From: Podaxis mareebaensis
Lineage: Eukaryota; Basidiomycota; Agaricomycetes; Agaricales; Agaricaceae
Assembly (NCBI GenBank): GCA_018524725.1
Contig: JAEUWP010000500.1
Coordinates: forward strand, 62,001-126,000
DNA: 64,000 nucleotides
Direction of reading: 5' to 3'
A program made the position numbers and the translations under genes. The notes below the pieces were generated by a model, which saw only the letters and a list, made by a program, of their open reading frames with translations, was not told the DNA's origin and did not search any database. This document shows positions 1-13,177 of this stretch, piece after piece; position 1 is the stretch's first letter; each line of letters starts with the position of its first letter.

Positions 1-2471
1 AAGATGTGGTCGTAGTGATAAGATGTAACACACCAGCTTCAGGTGGGGATACGACGATGTTAGGTGGAAGAGGGGGGCGCCCGCGCGGGGAAGGCGACTG
101 ATGTCGTTTCTGGGACCTGCCAGATTTGTGGGAACGTGTATCGTCTTTATCGTCCTCAGGACTTGAGTGCCTAAGAGAAAAAGGTTAAAACAGCCAACAA
201 AGGAGAAGTGAGGACAAACCTGACACGTCGATACTCCCTGTCAATTGTCCTAGCAACCCTCCTAAACTCGTCGTCCAGCAAGTCCGTCCTCCTGTCGGGG
301 CCTGTTCCCGTCAGTAAGACAAAAGTTCGCGAACACAACAAGCCGCATGCCTTTAATATCCTTAGCCCTCTATAATACATATCATAAGTTGACCGAATAT
401 ACAAGGGAGGAAACAAAAACGCGTACTGTCTTCCCCCTCCAGGTCATATAATAATCCACAACCTTCCTCCCAGCCTCAATCACGCAAACCGCGAAAACGA
501 CCGCATCCGATAAACCCTTCTCAAAATGTTTCTTCTCAACTCCATCCTCAATTAGTTCCTCCCTATAACAGTAGCAATGATGTCAGAGGCCGAGTCAAGC
601 AGCTGAAAGCCCCAGGGGCAGACAAAAGCAAAAACACACCCTATAAACCTGCGAAAGAACGCGATACCCTCTTTCCCAGTAATAATCTTCAACCGTTCCG
701 CGATATCCTCGTCCAGCGCAGCGAGCCCAGAGCCTTTAGCCAGTTCCTCCAAAAACTCTGCGCGGCACTTTGACCTGCGCACACCACTTCCGGCTATCAG
801 CCTCAGTATGTCGACAGTAGACTGAGTCGAGCTAGCTGTGCCCGATGAAACCGCAGACGACTTGCTCCTGATTGAAAAGACATCGTCGCCTTCGCGTGGA
901 GGTGAGTCTCTGTCTTTGACTTTTACATCACGGTCGGCCTTGTCTTTGTCCCTGTCTTTAACTTTTTCTTTGTCTTTTTCAGTGGAGCTTGATTTACGTT
1001 TCGTGGAGCTTGAACTCTTGGTGGAGCTGCGAGAGGAGTAAGATGGTGGTGGCGTTGGGGAGGGAGACATGGGAGAAACAATTGAGGACCTCGAGGAGAG
1101 CACAAGGTATGGACGGAAGAAAGAGAGAGGCGCCACAGAAAGGGCTAATTGATTGAGCGCTAAACTTGGCACGGCCACTTGCATCTGCCGATTATCCATC
1201 ACAATCACATTACACTAGCTACCACTATCTACCACAGGGGTATATCCACAGAGGTATGTATCATCCATTGTATCACACCTAGAAATAAACAAGTCAGCAT
1301 CCAACCATCTACATCATATCTCCACGTACCAAGCTCAGCTCCAGGGTCCACACCCGTCTAGCCCACAACTTGACTGTCTTCGCAGGCCGGTTACTCGTGG
1401 CAGGAAGCTCGACATCAAGCCCATCCCACCAACATTTTCGCTGTCAACAATGTCCATATAAGTCTTAGAACCTGTCAACACGATGAAGAACGCACGGCAG
1501 GTTTTCTCCAGAATAGCAACAACTTCTGTGCCGTTGTCATCTGAGCGTAGTCCACTTCCACGGGTCGCTCCCCATTTGGGTGATGTATGATCCCTGTCTT
1601 GAGTAGAACGAGCGCTATTGAGGAAATACAGCATCGCATGGGCTCCAACGCTCGATATCCCCACTCGTCCTCACGATCAAAGCCACTGAGAACCCCATCA
1701 CCATCCGTAGAACAATTGACAAAAGAACAATAGTCACGAACCTCATGCAAAGCATATCAATCAAGTGCTGTTCCGCGACATTGTTTTCTTTGTTCACGTT
1801 CCTCTGTAGCGCCGTGAAGATATTCTTCTTCTCCATCAGATATTCGCCCGACCTCCTCTTGATATCCAACATTTCCTCATTCGCAATCCCATTCGCATCA
1901 GTCGCAGCACCAGTATCCTTGGGCGGTATCGAGAAATACTCCAACTCCTCTCTCAACACAATAATCGCCTGCTTTGACAGGAGGGGGTTAGACCCCGCAT
2001 GAAATTCGGTGTTGGTCTCGAACATAAGATGTTGCTGAGCATTGTACAGCCCAGGATTATTCGCAGTTCCATAAAATGCATCAGACGCATTCTTGAAAAA
2101 CGTCAAAACAAACTGGAAGCAATCCGGATCAAACTAAAGGAAAAAAAAGAAACACAATCAGCAAATAAGTCGTCCACAAAATCCAAAGCAAAACTTACAT
2201 CAATAGCATAAACCTCCTCTTCATCCTCCCCCTCTCCACCGTCCGAAACAGCCACACTCTGCCTACTCAACACCAACCCATTCGGAAACAAACACAACAA
2301 CACGCTCTCCGGCAAATTCATAATAGTCTCCCTATCCACCTCAAACCTCCTCCCCCTCAACTCCAGAAACAGCCTCGTGAGCAACTGCGGCTGAAGTCCT
2401 GCATGTGCTGGCGTCTGCACCTGCGACACTTGTGTAATAGGCGAGTTATTGATGGGTGCTGCTGCTGCCAT
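1..2471 (-). CDS. WHI2-like BTB-domain protein (3' end outside window)
   Basis: The ATG at 2471 opens an Ala-rich leader followed by a BTB/POZ-like fold (RFEVDRETIMNLPESVLLCL, then after the first intron YAIDFDPDCFQFVL), the arrangement seen in fungal Whi2-type growth-regulation proteins. A conserved block with RKCWWDG (about 1415-1440) and a TVKLWARRVWTLELSL stretch follow. Exons I can join in frame are 2199-2471, 1742-2133, 1496-1685, 1330-1440, 640-1214, 427-562, 335-369, 220-291 and 1-170, all with GT-AG introns. The first four are well supported; the last three are tentative. A Ser/Lys/Asp-rich low-complexity block lies in the fifth exon. Yeast Whi2 acts with Psr1 phosphatase in stress and nutrient signalling; that role is inferred here. 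The protein is at least about 650 residues, longer than a bare Whi2, and has no stop before the left edge. Confidence 0.75.
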
Positions 2472-3589
2472 TCTTCCCCCTTGTTCCTTTCAAACTGTAT
2501 GTATGTATGTGCTGGTATGAATTAGAGCGGTGTTTCGTGGGTATGTACGTCGCCTCGAGGTTAAGCGGATGCGTGCGTGCGTGCGAATAAGTAAGAAGCG
2601 AGTAGAAGAGCTATGACCAGGTCGTGCGTCGAGCGTTGCGTTGCGTCGTGCCTTCTCCAATCCAAGTTCCTGTTACGAGAACTCTGACATCCAAGAGTAA
2701 GCAACTAAACCACGAGCAATACGGTACAAAGCCTACCAACCCTGATGCTGCTGTGCACCACGAGTAATCAGAATGAACGCAGGTCTTCGGAAGACAAGAT
2801 GGAGGTCAAGGTCGAAGGCAAGGGTCTGTTAAGGGTCTGCAGTCTGGACTGTCACCAGTGACCAAGAGACTCACGGACTTCGCATGCCTGATGTTTGTCT
2901 TGGCGCCCGAGCCAAACAATGCCTTACCGCTCGATACCACAAGCTCAGATACTGCATATGTCGTTTAATTGCATCTATTTATCAAGAAGACCGATACACA
3001 TCAAGAAAAGGGAATCGTTATGGACATAATCGGCTCGTCCCGTCCTGTCCGGAATGGTATGGAATAAACATTCGGAACTCAAGGAGAAGAAGCCACCTAA
3101 TGTGTTATCCTTTCATCATAATCGTTGGAGGGGACCGGACCTGGGATAAAAAAGGCCAAACCAAAGAAGATGAGGTGAAAACGGAAGGGAGAGTAGAGCG
3201 CCAAATGAAGAAAAGAGGGTAAAGTGAGGTCCGATTGCAATACTAAACTAATGTATATATATGCGATTATCCATCGTGTCTGTCTTGTCTGTCTCGTTAT
3301 AAAGAAAGGGAAGAAGAGTGTCCGTTATAGAATGGAAAGGTAGGTATGGGGTGTGAGGAGGACAAGCGAGCTAGGACAAGGGGAGAAAGATAGATGTAGG
3401 AAGGGGAGAACGAGGGAACGGGTGGGATATCATGCGTGAAAAGTATGCGACTAAAAGTGGACATGCAGTCAAGAGATAGAGACGATAGAGAGATTATAGA
3501 GAAAGAGAGGAAGGGTAGAGAGTGCGGCATTATGTGCCCACCACATCAAAACCATTACCGCCACTCAACACCGATATACACGTTGATCA
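2472..3589. other. Intergenic: upstream of WHI2-like gene, downstream of chitin synthase
   Basis: No supportable gene lies here; open frames are short and lack splice logic. Both neighbours are on the minus strand, so this holds the promoter of the WHI2-like gene and the 3' UTR of the chitin synthase. Short microsatellite-like runs (GTATGTATGT near 2500 and GCGTGCGTGCGTGCG near 2571) sit close upstream of the WHI2-like start. From about 3200 to 3530 the plus strand is purine-rich (GAAAGA/GGAAGG). Confidence 0.6.
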
Positions 3590-6500
3590 TTACAACCCCA
3601 CCCCACCATTTCCATAAGGTTGCGGGGGCGCTGCACCAGGGGGCAAGCTAAACGCCGCCGAATTCCTCGAATACCTATTTTGTTGTGGCGTCTGCGAGGT
3701 CGGTCTTCTTGCCCCAGCTCTCGACACCCTCCTCACACCTTCGGGTCCAGGAACAGGACCACTATCAGTCAGCCTCACACCGCCTCTACTTCCCCTCTGT
3801 GCACTCTCCTCGCTTTCACCCATCGAATACCCAGATGAGCTCTCATCATATGCAGTAGGACTGGTAGTTAACGACCTGAATGGATTGTTGTCATTGACAC
3901 CAGGGTATGGCTGTGGACTTGGCGCGTGGCGGGTTGTAGGTCCATTATACCTCGTGGAAGTTGGTGTGTCGTAGGGTGATGCGGGCGAGAGCTGACGCTG
4001 GTTTGGTCCAGATTCGTACGAGTCGGGGTACATTTCTCCAGGGGGTGATTGGGGTATAAGCCTCTGGTTGGATCCGGAGCCAGTATCAGAGAGGTAGTTG
4101 TCCTCGCTCGAGCGCGACATGCCAACCGTAGATGATGATGCCATCATCGGCCTGTTGACAGAAAGGGGTGCGGGGAGCATAAGGAGGGCATTGCTATCGT
4201 GCCTCGGGCGCTGTGGTAGAGTAATGTTCGACGAGTCTAGAGTGCTGGTATCTAAACCAGGAAGCTGATGCGTGACATCCGAGTTCGAAGCCATTGAATA
4301 CCGGTTGCCACTATGCAACAAGCCATCAGAACGGTGTAACAAATAAACAACAAAGCACTCACCTCTTCTCATAGTACGAATCCCTCGACTGCGATCCACT
4401 CTTCCATCTCCTATCCCTCTCAAACTCGGCCCACCTCTTCATCACAATATGTGTTGAATCAAACTCTCCCTCCTTGTCACCATGGTCACCTCCCTTATCA
4501 CCCGCAACCTTCCTCGTCTGACCCCATGAGAAATCATCGAAATGCCAAAACGCATACGCAGGTAATATGCCGTTCCAGATTGGCAACGAAATCAAGTACA
4601 CCAACATCCAGCCAACGTACGCAATCTTCCTGGACGTGACAACGATTAATATACCAGGTAAGCCGAGGACAATCGCGAGCAGGATGAGGGGGATGGTCGT
4701 ATTCGTGCCTCCAGGAATGATCGAAACGACGATGAGGTATATCGTAAACGCAATAGCAGCCGGCAGTACAAGTGTACCCGCCAGCTCCATACCCACAACA
4801 AACTGCATCGAGAAGCAGAATGTACCACACAAGTCCCTGACCAATAGCAACTCCGCAAGGTTATGAATAGTCGAGTTGATCCAACGACGACGCTGGGAAA
4901 GGAGCACATGGAAGGTATCTGGAACAACAGTCTTGCAAACGGCTTGAGGGCAGAACATGTTCTTTCGTTTGGGGAACGTTTTGAGCAAGAGCGTCGTAAG
5001 GTATCGATCTTCACCGAGAAGCAGAAGATTCTTCTTGTGTAGGGTATCGACGACGTTTTCCGAGTAGCGTTCTACGATATCCGGGTTGGCGAGGATAGGA
5101 ACCCAGTAACCGGTGTCGCCCTTTGGAGCCTTGATGCGGTACATGCTGAAACAACCAGGCAAACAAGTGACACCTCCAAACATGGACTCGAAAGCCTTGG
5201 TCATATGGTGGGAGATGTAGTACTCGAAAACTAAATGCGTCCATCAGCGTCATATCCGCGGCTCTGGAAACCAAGTTACCTACCCTGCATCATAGTAACA
5301 AAAGTCTCCGCTTTGTTTGCGATCTTGGTCTCTCCACATAGTCCCATAATCTCCTCATCGTGTACCATACAGCTAACCATTCTTGTCAAGGAATCCGGGA
5401 ATACTTTCGTATCCGCATCCACACACAAAACCAGTTCATACCGATCCGGACTGACACCAGTCACCCTCCAAATCGAGTTGAAGAATTCGTACTCGAATGT
5501 CGTCATCCGCTCATCGAACATGACTTTTTGCAAGAAAGCCATCAACACGATCTGACTGTCGCGCTTGCCACGGTTACCGGGCTTAGGATCATTTGCCTCA
5601 AGGGGATTACCGCACTTGGCAACGAGGACGATGGGCACGCGTTGTTGTTTTGAGCGTTCGACGGTCGCGTCATCATAATCGTAAAACCCGGCGTAGACCT
5701 TAGCCATGTTGTGACGTTTGTGACCGTCTGCGATGGCGACGTAGGAGTGAGGTTCGACTTCATGGGGGGGTATAATGAAATCCGTCATCATGGACAAACA
5801 GATTTCGGGAGTTGTCATCGTGTTACCAGCACCCTTAACCATACCATCAGCAATGACAAGAATGAGCTTGTGGCTGTTCGGGTAATCCGTCGTCGCTAAC
5901 GAGTCCAAAGTTGTGCGCAAACCTTCAACGGACTCGGAATATGCGGTGACCAAGCAAATCGTATGAGCAAGGGGGAAGTTGAACGGCTCGTAATCAGGAG
6001 GCGGCTGAGGGACGACATTGATCAGAGGGAACGGGCATGGGTTATCGGCGAAAACACCGCCACGGGGGCCATCCGCTAACGACATCGTACTCCGCGACTG
6101 TTTGTAGCTTGGCGAGTCAGGAGGTGTACCCTTTCCACCTTTTGGAGAGGCCGAGTACATGGTTGAGCGCTTCCAGTTGGTGCTAGACGAGGAATCAAGC
6201 ATGCCGTATGTGGTAGTTGGTCGCCCATTTGTGCCTTTGAGGAAGGTCTCGGCAGGTGTAAAACGCGATGTGCTAGGAAGGAATGTCTTGCGGTTATTTT
6301 TGTTTGACCGCAGCCCGTTCTTGCCCACATTGGGACGATACTCGCTGGGTGCCGGACGATAGATATCATTGGACCAGTTCTCAATCTCGGCTGAACGTTG
6401 CATACGTTGTTCATAGGTCTCGCGGGGAAAATTGCCCAGCTTCCAGGAGAAGAACCACTGGAACATGACGGCCATGAAGAACCGGATGGCAACGACGCCA

Positions 6501-8240
6501 ACGATGAAAACGAGGGATAAGTATAGCACGACTTCAGAGGCGACGCAGCCGATAGTGTTGGTATCAATGAAGCCGATGGTGATAATATCTTGCAAACAAT
6601 GGCCAATATTACGTTGATTTGTGCGCATGAACATCATAGTCAGATCCTTGCTGTTAAAGGTGCCATTCGCCTGCTTCATGGCATCGAATAACGGAGGATA
6701 ATTGACCTGAGCACGACTCAACCATTGCAGGAGGTTGAGATCAAGGACCGACCTACAAAGCAAACAGGCGGTCAAATCGGAGACAAGAAAGAAACAAGAC
6801 GTTCTTGACATACGATTCGAAAACTGCCAAGTTTCGGTTCGGGTTCTTCACATCATCCCACGTATAGTACACCTGGCCCGAGGCCTGTAGTTGACTGAAG
6901 AGTGAACGCGCCCGGGAGGAAGTATGGCATTGGGTCCCTGATTCGTAGCCAGTAAGATCGACACCTGTATTCCCGTATTGACTGAAAATGTTGCAGGGAA
7001 GGTACCAATCAAGGAAGTTGTTCTGGCCAGTGATACTGGAGCTCGAAGATTTGGTGATGAGACCAAGGCATTTCTGGTTGACCTTTTGGAAAAGGAAGGA
7101 GGCATCATTGCCAGCCAAGTTCCAGCCACCTGAGGTGAGGGGGTTCGTCGAACCATTAAAGGTGGAGCCAGCAGCAGGGTGCTTGAAATTGGAGAAATCG
7201 TAGCTGTAGCCATGGATGACCACAGAGCTGTTTCCGATATGTTGGGCGTCAATGGCACCGCCATGGAATCTATTAGGGGGTTTGCCGCAGACGGACTCGG
7301 TGAAGCCGAAGGTTAAGTAACCGACGCCAGCCATGAGAACGAGAATGATGCCGACAAGACCCATTTTTTCTCGCCAAGCACGTTGCTGTTCTGGGCTGCG
7401 GAGACCTGATGAGAGAAAATCGACAGAATTAGATCACGTCACTAAAAGAACGACGGAGATAAAGCCCACCGCATTGACGCATGAGGGGAGGTGGAATCCA
7501 AATGGTGAGGAAGTAGCAGTAAAGCATCCAAGGACCACTCGGGCCAGGACCCTTCCAACAGCCCCTCTTCTTTTCTGATGAGGGTTGGGGAGGCTGACCA
7601 CCACCACTAGAAGTAGATGGGGCCCGTTTCCGCCTCAGCGTCCCGCGCTTGAAGAGTGCGAGTCCGGATTCATGGACATCCTCTTCACGACCCAGGAGTG
7701 ATCGTCCTCGCCTCAGGGTCTCTCGTTGTGGATAATTGCCCGTTGCTATATATCAGCCAGTGATATGCGCAGGGAAATATCAATATGAGTAACAACAATC
7801 AAAGAGAGAGAAGAGGCGTACGCACAGGAAGGCATAACGCCTACACGACTGTTGCCCTCCTCTTCGAGCTGAGCGACATGACTGCGATAGTGCCATTGCC
7901 GATGACCAGGCTCTATTTTTTCACGGTCTGGACGAACGAGACTCTTCTTGCGGCCAACCCGAGAGGGGTCGACATAGTCAGGGGATTCTGGATCACCGGA
8001 GTAGGAGAGATGGGGTTGATAGGGCGAGGGCATCGTGCGTTGCTTGTGGGCATCGAGGGAGGAGTTGCGGTCGCCACGTTCTGTGTTCTGAAAGGAGACA
8101 CTTACGCGGCTGTCGGGATGTGCGAGGGGCGGGCGAGAAGGATTCTGGGAGGCGGGTTCGTTGTAAGGGGAGGCGGTGGATCGTGTGTTGCGTTGTAGAG
8201 ACTGAGGACGAACGGCACGAGGAGGCCGTTGTGAATCCAT
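3590..8240 (-). CDS. Chitin synthase, class IV (Chs3-like)
   Basis: Six exons (7826-8240, 7470-7745, 6814-7405, 5284-6752, 4363-5230, 3590-4310) join in frame to about 1446 residues, a usual size for this class. Order: disordered N-terminus; an early membrane segment ([16 protein letters not shown]) and a second ([20 protein letters not shown]); the Chs3-type cytochrome-b5-like region ([16 protein letters not shown]); the GT2 catalytic domain with [20 protein letters not shown] and [12 protein letters not shown], which hold the metal-binding Asp and the QRRRW product-site signature; a C-terminal membrane cluster; and a Ser/Pro-rich tail of about 240 residues. It makes chitin from UDP-GlcNAc at the plasma membrane. 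The ATG at 8240 is chosen because frames upstream read only hydrophobic junk from the 5' UTR. The long tail is probably disordered and a target for regulation. Confidence 0.96.
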
Positions 8241-10090
8241 GATGGCAGAAACTGGGTATAGATGGAAGAAGAAGAAGAAGAGGATTAAGAGAGTGGATGG
8301 GCCACCAGCCACCAATTACGCCTCCTACTCGAGCTGTCTGACAGTGAGGGGAGAGAACAACAAAATGTCACAACCCATCCCCCCGTCACTGTCACACCTC
8401 GTTGCTTCCACCTTTCCCGGCTCTTCCGCCAGGGGAGTCCACTCCCCGTAAAATTGGAATGCGGTCCGGCCTCATACACCCTCATACACCACGTATTCGC
8501 CTCCAAACACTCCAATGACCGCCATCTCGGTGGAGTCCGTCCTTGCCTATGAGATCACCTATGAACGGACCACCGCGTGACACCCACTGTCCTTTTCAGC
8601 CTGCCACCTGCGCTCCATCAGTCGTCTTGGGTCGATTACGCATCCAACTCCTGTCACTATCCCAATCCAGCCTGAGCTATTTTCGCATGTCGCTACACAC
8701 GCCACACGCTCACAACGCCTGACTGTCCTCTGGGCGTTCACAACGTTGTCTTTCATTTCTCCTCGCCTCCCCGCCGACACGGAGCGCTGATCCGTTGCCT
8801 TTTTATCGCAACTTCTATTCCATTTTGGGCGTCTTGATAATGTCCCCCCTCAGGTTCATCAGTCATGGATCGCACGTCACAAACACAAACGCAAAACTGA
8901 CAATTGCATGACAAGAATCGCGCCAATCCTAAATTAAATGAGCGCCCCCAGGCCCCTATTTCCGCAACGGACTTCTTGCCTTCCGGCCGCTATGAATCTC
9001 GTCAAACTCGACCCAAGTCGCGGCCACCCAAACCTACCCTTCTATACCCACCATTTCAATCCATGATGGATCTCGAACTCCTGACTTCGACTTTCGGAGA
9101 ATGATCTCCAGCGAGAATCCAAGCCAAAAGTTCCGTCTGATGTCCTACGAGATACGCTAACCGCTTTAATCAGGAGCTATGCAGATATACGATTCTCGTA
9201 GAACTTGTCTTGGCCTTCTCAGCATATATCATTCGAAGCCTTCGACCGGCGATCGAGCTGCTGTCCACCAGAGTCCACCTGCGCACGAGCCAATTTACCC
9301 GAGTTACCTCCCGGCATAAATAATGTCCTGTCGAGGAGCTTCGTCTGCTTGCCTCAGTATGCCGATACACCCAGTTGCTCTTGTTTCCCGACTGAGCACA
9401 AATCCTAAAATGTGCCATTCGCACAGTACTCTTCACCCCCTTCAAAGCGTTTACCCTATGTCCCCCAACCAATACAAAGATCGTGCTCCAATCCACATAA
9501 ATAGCATGAAAAAATATCCAGGCCCATTTCATGGCACCGCTAATACAACAACGATATCATAATCGAAACGGCGCCAGAATCCATACCAAACTCCTAGTCG
9601 TCCCGCAGTGTCCAGAGCAACCAAGAACATCATAAATATCAGACGGTCATAATCAATACAAGCTGATCTCGTTATCTTATCAGCTCTCAGAAGACTCGTG
9701 CCGATGCCGAGAGCACGTTTTACTCAGCAACACTCATCCCGCACACGCACGCGCGGCAATTGCTCCTGGCTCCAGTCGCATCGGTATTACTTACACATGC
9801 CATCATGTCATCCACCTGCTCTTTCTATTTTCTCCGAACCTCTCAATTCAGAGATGGTCTTGAGTCGCGCCGGAATCAGAATTGTTTTCCTAATTTAATC
9901 AAGTATATCATTCCGGAATATTCATCTCCATTTCTCCCATCTCTCCCCAACTTGTTACCTTTTCCTTGACCTGTCCTTGGCCTTGCCATTGACCTTCGCG
10001 CTCATCAAATCCGAGGAGGCCGTTTTAGCCCCGAATAGTTGACTCGACGCCATACCTTCCGACTGCCCACCTTAGGGTTATTCGTCAACC
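8241..10090. promoter_or_regulatory. Divergent intergenic region, chitin synthase / Sec14-like
   Basis: This is 1.85 kb between two divergent starts. I see no gene in it. Pyrimidine-rich stretches lie just upstream of the plus-strand start near 9930-9990 (CCATTTCTCCCATCTCTCCCC), common at basidiomycete transcription starts. It presumably holds both promoters. Confidence 0.5.
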
Positions 10091-11892
10091 ATGCCAGTTG
10101 GAGCCCCGACACACCAAGTACTCACAAAGCCCGAGCCTGGGACCGTCATTAGCCCAGTGTATCAGTACACCGACGAGCAACAGGCGCAAATCGACGCTCT
10201 GAGAGAAGTAGGCACCTACCATCCTTCTCTCGTCTGTCTTCACCTAACCAATCCTTCTCTTCATAGTACGCATACAGCATCCTCCTCCCATCCTCTGATC
10301 CCTACCACCCATGGGAAGTCCGCTGGCTCCAGAGACCAGATACAATTCCTCGTTATATGCGTGCTGCGAAATGGAATTTGCCCGACGCAGAGAAACGTAT
10401 TAAGGCCACCCTTGAGTGGCGAAGGGAATATCAACCTGATCTCATCCCTCCTGATGAAGTCAAAATCGAAAGCGAGACCGGCAAAATGTGCGTCGTCCTC
10501 AATTATCACTCTTTTAGACTATGTCCTAATTATAACGTACAGCATTATCACTGGCTTCGACAGAGATGGTCGCCCGATAATTTACATGCGTCCAGGCCGT
10601 GAAAATACAGAAACGAGTCCTCGTCAACTGAGGCACCTTGTGTGGTGTCTGTGAGTCACCTTTTCACATCCCACCGTTCATCTCGTCCCACGTCCCGTCG
10701 ACTCCCGTCGATTTGCCAATCTGCCAACTTGACTCGTGTTCTGCGGCTCAAAACGCATCATCACGTGCTTTAATTGCTTTACTAATGCCATTCATTACAT
10801 GACAGAGAACGCGCGAAGGATTTGATGCCCCCAGGTCAAGAATCCCTCGTCATTATTGTCGACTACAAGTCTACCACGCTTCGGACGAATCCTTCTATCT
10901 CCGTCGCTCGCAAGGCAAGCACGTTCGATCAAGACTTTCTGGATTCCGTTATAGCTCACGCCGATGTCGAATTCAGGTCCTACATATCCTACAACAACAC
11001 TATGTTGAAACTCTCGGCCGTGCACTCGTCGTAAACCTTCCCCGTCTCCTCAACTTTTTCTACAAAGGAATCTCCCCCTTCTTAGACCCCGTCACCCGCG
11101 ACAAGGTACGTTGCTGCATTATTAATTACGCGTATCACATGCTCAATTATTTCCCTTACTCGTCTCCTCTGCCCTCATTGACTCCGCGTTCCCCGGTACC
11201 GCACGAAATTTACGAAAACGTCACATACCCACAACACCGCATACGCACTAATAGATGCGCTTCAACCCGGACCTCCTCGAACTAATCCCCGCCTCTCAAC
11301 TAGATGCCGATTTCGGTGGCGAATACCACTACGAATTCGAGCCTGAATCGTACTGGAATCAAATCGTAACGTAAGTGCTCATTACTCACCCAACCCAACC
11401 CACGCCCCCTAACTCTTCCGAATCTCAAAATGGCTCATTTCCGTTCCGGTTGAAATTTCAATTCACTCCGGCACCCTGACTTCCGAACGTCTTCGCTCCC
11501 ACTCTCCCTTTCTCATTCTCACTCTCATTCTCCTGCTCACTGGAACTAACGCCAACGTTACACACCCCCTCCACTTACTCTCTACCAGTGCCTGCGGAAT
11601 TGCACCAGACGGCACCCGCGTCTCAGAACCGGACTCCGAGCAAGAACAACCACAACGCAAATCTCAAGCTCCTTCAATCACGTCAAGCACACACACAGAA
11701 ACCTCGGATACAGCAACAGCCACTTCCTCTGGAGCCGAGTCTCGCACCACTCTTCAGAATGGCGACTTCTATCCGGATGATGACAGTGATTGTTTGGCCA
11801 TCGAGAAGGCTGCCGCTAGGGCTGGTGTAGTGCCCGTGTCGGACGGTGACCAGCACCGGTTGTCTGTTATTTCGCCTGCGATAGTTTCTTAA
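10091..11892 (+). CDS. Sec14/CRAL-TRIO lipid-binding protein
   Basis: Seven exons (10091-10207, 10267-10487, 10543-10650, 10806-10914, 10977-11105, 11255-11370, 11589-11892) give exactly 368 codons. The N-terminal CRAL-TRIO-N helices (RYMRAAKWNLPDAEKRIKAT, LEWRREYQPDLIP) lead into the lipid-binding fold (ITGFDRDGRPIIYMRPGREN, then a VIIVDYKSTT strand, TLGRALVVNLPRLLNFFYKG, ISPFLDPVTRDK and the late D-FGG-Y motif near 11310). A Ser/Thr/Glu-rich acidic tail of about 100 residues ends the protein. The family exchanges phosphatidylinositol and other lipids between membranes; the ligand here is unknown. The fourth intron (10915-10976) starts with GC instead of GT; splicing it restores the family sequence across the join. 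Confidence 0.93.
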
Positions 11893-13177
11893 ATGGTTCG
11901 TGTGTCATTTGGTGATCCAGGCTTTTGTGGTTCGGATTGGGTTCTACGTGCTTCTTGTATGAATAGGTCGAGGAGTGGTATTTAACGAATGGCTATATGT
12001 ATCTGCCTGTGCTAGATCTCGATGTTTTAGGATCATCATATGGATCCTTGATTCTTGGGATGCTTTGCGATTGAATACAGAAAGAAGATAGCGCAAATAC
12101 CACTGTGGGAGACTGTTGCCAAGCGAAATGCACATACACGAGCACAAGACAATTTGCAAAGCTTTGAACCAGGTGTGCTCCGCATGCCAAGGATTCTTTG
12201 ATTCTCTGAGTTTGCCTTTAAATAGGTATTGTACGTACAGTAGGTAGGTATAAGTATTTCTTGCAAAAGCAGAACCAGGAGAACGAAAGGGAAGAGAAAG
12301 AGAAAGGAGACTATCAAAGACAGGTAGTATCCAAATCATCCCTTGGTAGATAAAGAATCCGAAGTCCATCAGCGGACCCCAAATACTCTAGATGTACATT
12401 TTGAGGAAGGGAATATTAAAGGAATGAGAGAGATATAGAGAAAGGAAAGGAGTGAGACGAGCGTTTACGCATCGACCTCATTGGGCGTGTATGTAGTGAC
12501 TAAGAGAGAGCGTCGGTGCTCTTGAGAACGAGTACTAAGTGAAGAGAAAAAGGAAAGACAAACAACAATTATACAGCCAAAAGTGAAGGAAAGGCAACTG
12601 TCAATGAGGATTGAATGTGATGATCATAGCTAGATGAAAAGATTGTCCAAAATCCAAAATGCGTGTGTCGTTACATAAGGAGAGAGGGTGAGAAAATGTC
12701 CGTTGTGCTGAAACAGACATTGTGGCATTGGTTCGACATTGGTCCGCGGGTAAGCCCAGCTGGAACTTGTCTGAGCGGGGGGGATACAGGGGGATGAGGT
12801 GCCAGAAGGCATACACTTGAGGCAAACGCCAACGACGGGGACAGAGGCCATCCCCTAGAGTCTATGGGGTTCTAAATCGTCTCGATTGTGTGCGGGTAGT
12901 GACGCAGCATCATGTCTGTCATGGACGGGGAACAAACAAGGAAGAACTGTCAAAACATACAGCGAGCAAGGAATGAATAGGACGTGGGCAGAGAGGGGAA
13001 AGAACAAAGCATTTTGAACGTAAGGTGAAGTGAAACAGGAGGATGAATAAATATAGCCAAGCAAGAGGGGTAGCGAAAAGTAATGAGAGAAAAATCATGA
13101 CAGACAGCGGATGGCAGACCTAAACCCGGAAAAGATATGGCAAGGAGCGAGAGGCTCAATGTTAAACGTATAACCCC
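11893..13177. other. Convergent 3' region between Sec14-like gene and disordered-protein gene
   Basis: Two genes end towards each other here. I see no coding sequence. The plus strand is purine-rich (GAAAGGAAAGGAGTG style) from about 12280 to 12580. It probably holds both 3' UTRs. Confidence 0.5.

Noticed and set aside
171..416. A separate small minus-strand gene at the left edge
   Set aside because: The long frame starts on TTG, not ATG, and its best part joins in phase as late exons of the WHI2-like gene.
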